NCBI GenBank assembly: GCA_045546535.1
Contig: JAZQDA010000039.1
Coordinates: forward strand, 1-14,577
Direction of reading: 5' to 3'
DNA length: 14,577 bases
DNA from: RGIG1828 sp045546535
Lineage (GTDB): Bacteria > Bacillota > Clostridia > UMGS1810
Made by a program: the position numbers and the translations under genes. The notes beneath the pieces were generated by a model. It worked only from the letters and a program-made list of their open reading frames with translations, searched no databases and had not been told where the DNA came from. The first letter of the stretch is position 1. Each line of letters begins with the position of its first letter. This document shows positions 13,900-14,577 of the stretch, piece by piece.

Positions 13900-14577
13900 A
13901 TGAATATAAAAACAAAGTGTCTTACAAGAGAAACACCTCTTTTTTCGTGGACTCTAAAAGACTGCGCAGACAAAATGCAAAAGGCATACAGAATAGAAGT
14001 TTTTCAAAACGATATGTCTCTTATATGGGATTCAGGACTGATTGAGTCTGATGAATGCGTGAGAGTTAAATACGAAGGTGATTCGCTTAAAGAAAGTGAA
14101 AGATATTTTTGGCGTGTAAGTGTTACTACCGAAATTTCGACTTATGAAAGTGAACTCACATCATTTATAGCCTGTCTTTATGATACTGATAACTTAAAGT
14201 GGATATGTACAGATAAAGATATATGGTCCCCTATTATTCATAAAGAGTTTGATGTGGAAGAAATTTCTGACTCGGCAGTTCTTAACATCTGCGGACTTGG
14301 ATTTTTTGAAGTTTACATTAACGGGAAAAAAGTGTCTGACCATCTTATGAGTCCTGTAAGAACAGATTATGCCGATGTTGAATATCTTGACCCACAGTTT
14401 ATGCAGCATTCGGCTATTACAAGAAAGAGTCTTAAGTATCTTACATATGAAATAAAAGACTATCTCAAAAAGGGTAAGAATAAAATTTCTGTATGGCTAT
14501 CGGGCGGTTGGTTCAAGCAAGATTATGCCTGTGGCGGACGGCTCAAATACACAGATGCACCAAAACTCTTTTTCAAG
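13900..14577 (+). CDS. GH78-like alpha-L-rhamnosidase, N-terminal part
   Basis: The reading frame stays open for 226 codons to the right edge of the window; the catalytic domain lies outside. The start resembles bacterial alpha-L-rhamnosidases: a Fn3-like domain with TPLFSWTLKD, KAYRIEVF, IWDSGLIES and ERYFWRVSV (about 13-85). It is followed by the rhamnosidase N-terminal sandwich with LNICGLGFFEVYINGKKVSD, LMSPVRTDY and NKISVWLSGGWF (about 140-215). These enzymes release terminal L-rhamnose by inversion. The ATG at 13900 is preceded by AAGGAG that overlaps the GH31 stop codon, so the two are in one operon. No signal peptide is visible, implying imported rhamnosides as substrate. Catalytic residues cannot be checked here. 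Confidence 0.82.
   Translation, partial: MNIKTKCLTRETPLFSWTLKDCADKMQKAYRIEVFQNDMSLIWDSGLIESDECVRVKYEGDSLKESERYFWRVSVTTEISTYESELTSFIACLYDTDNLKWICTDKDIWSPIIHKEFDVEEISDSAVLNICGLGFFEVYINGKKVSDHLMSPVRTDYADVEYLDPQFMQHSAITRKSLKYLTYEIKDYLKKGKNKISVWLSGGWFKQDYACGGRLKYTDAPKLFFK

Noticed and set aside
14194..14409. Minus-strand open frame of 71 codons at the right edge
   Set aside because: It lies inside the rhamnosidase-like gene, which is open for all 226 codons and matches the family's N-terminal domains.
1..14577. Search for tRNA/rRNA genes, CRISPR arrays, insertion sequences, attachment sites and riboswitches
   Set aside because: No regularly spaced repeats, transposase-like frames, terminal inverted repeats or cloverleaf/conserved riboswitch cores were noticed; intergenic spaces are all shorter than about 225 bp and are explained by promoters, operators and terminators.

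Overview
The window looks like a chromosomal segment of a low-GC, Gram-positive anaerobe of the class Clostridia, probably an uncultured gut- or rumen-type member. The base composition is AT-rich. Every gene whose start could be examined has a purine-rich Shine-Dalgarno (SD) site. FeoB carries the PCNGRFP gate sequence I associate with clostridial homologues, and neighbouring operons are separated by classic hairpin terminators. Genus-level placement is not possible from the sequence alone.

Left part (1-4230): a ferrous-iron uptake block on the minus strand. A complete feoB ends in a terminator. It is followed by the start of a small gene that is probably feoA, which has its own near-consensus promoter and two copies of a 14-bp palindrome-like element that look like iron-repressor operators. 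Divergent from feoB is a plus-strand gene for a membrane-anchored phosphoglycerol transferase of the LTA synthase/OpgB sulfatase-fold family. It converges on cca and shares a bidirectional terminator with it.

Middle and right part (4233-14577): a carbohydrate-use locus organised around an AraC-family regulator. On the minus strand, downstream of the regulator and behind a very strong promoter of their own, lie a Cof-type HAD phosphatase, a 635-residue protein resembling an unassigned glycoside hydrolase (barrel-like N-terminal half plus a glutamine-amidotransferase-like domain), a sugar phosphate isomerase/epimerase-type TIM barrel with an intact metal site, an FAD-dependent oxidoreductase (PF12831-like), and finally the tRNA CCA-adding enzyme. 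On the plus strand, divergent from the regulator, lie a GH31 alpha-glycosidase and the beginning of a GH78-like alpha-L-rhamnosidase that runs off the window. None of these catabolic proteins has a visible signal peptide, so the locus appears to process imported oligosaccharides or glycosides in the cytoplasm. No transporter lies inside the window.

The most interesting element is the block 635-aa protein / isomerase-like barrel / FAD oxidoreductase. I cannot assign the first protein to a named family. The pairing of a xylose-isomerase-like barrel with a redox enzyme recalls redox-assisted deglycosylation, but that remains a hypothesis. A 31-codon open stretch that looks like the C-terminus of a lost gene sits between the HAD gene and the 635-aa gene. 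For three genes the ribosome-binding site supports a start seven codons inside the longest open frame; the coordinates given here use those internal starts.
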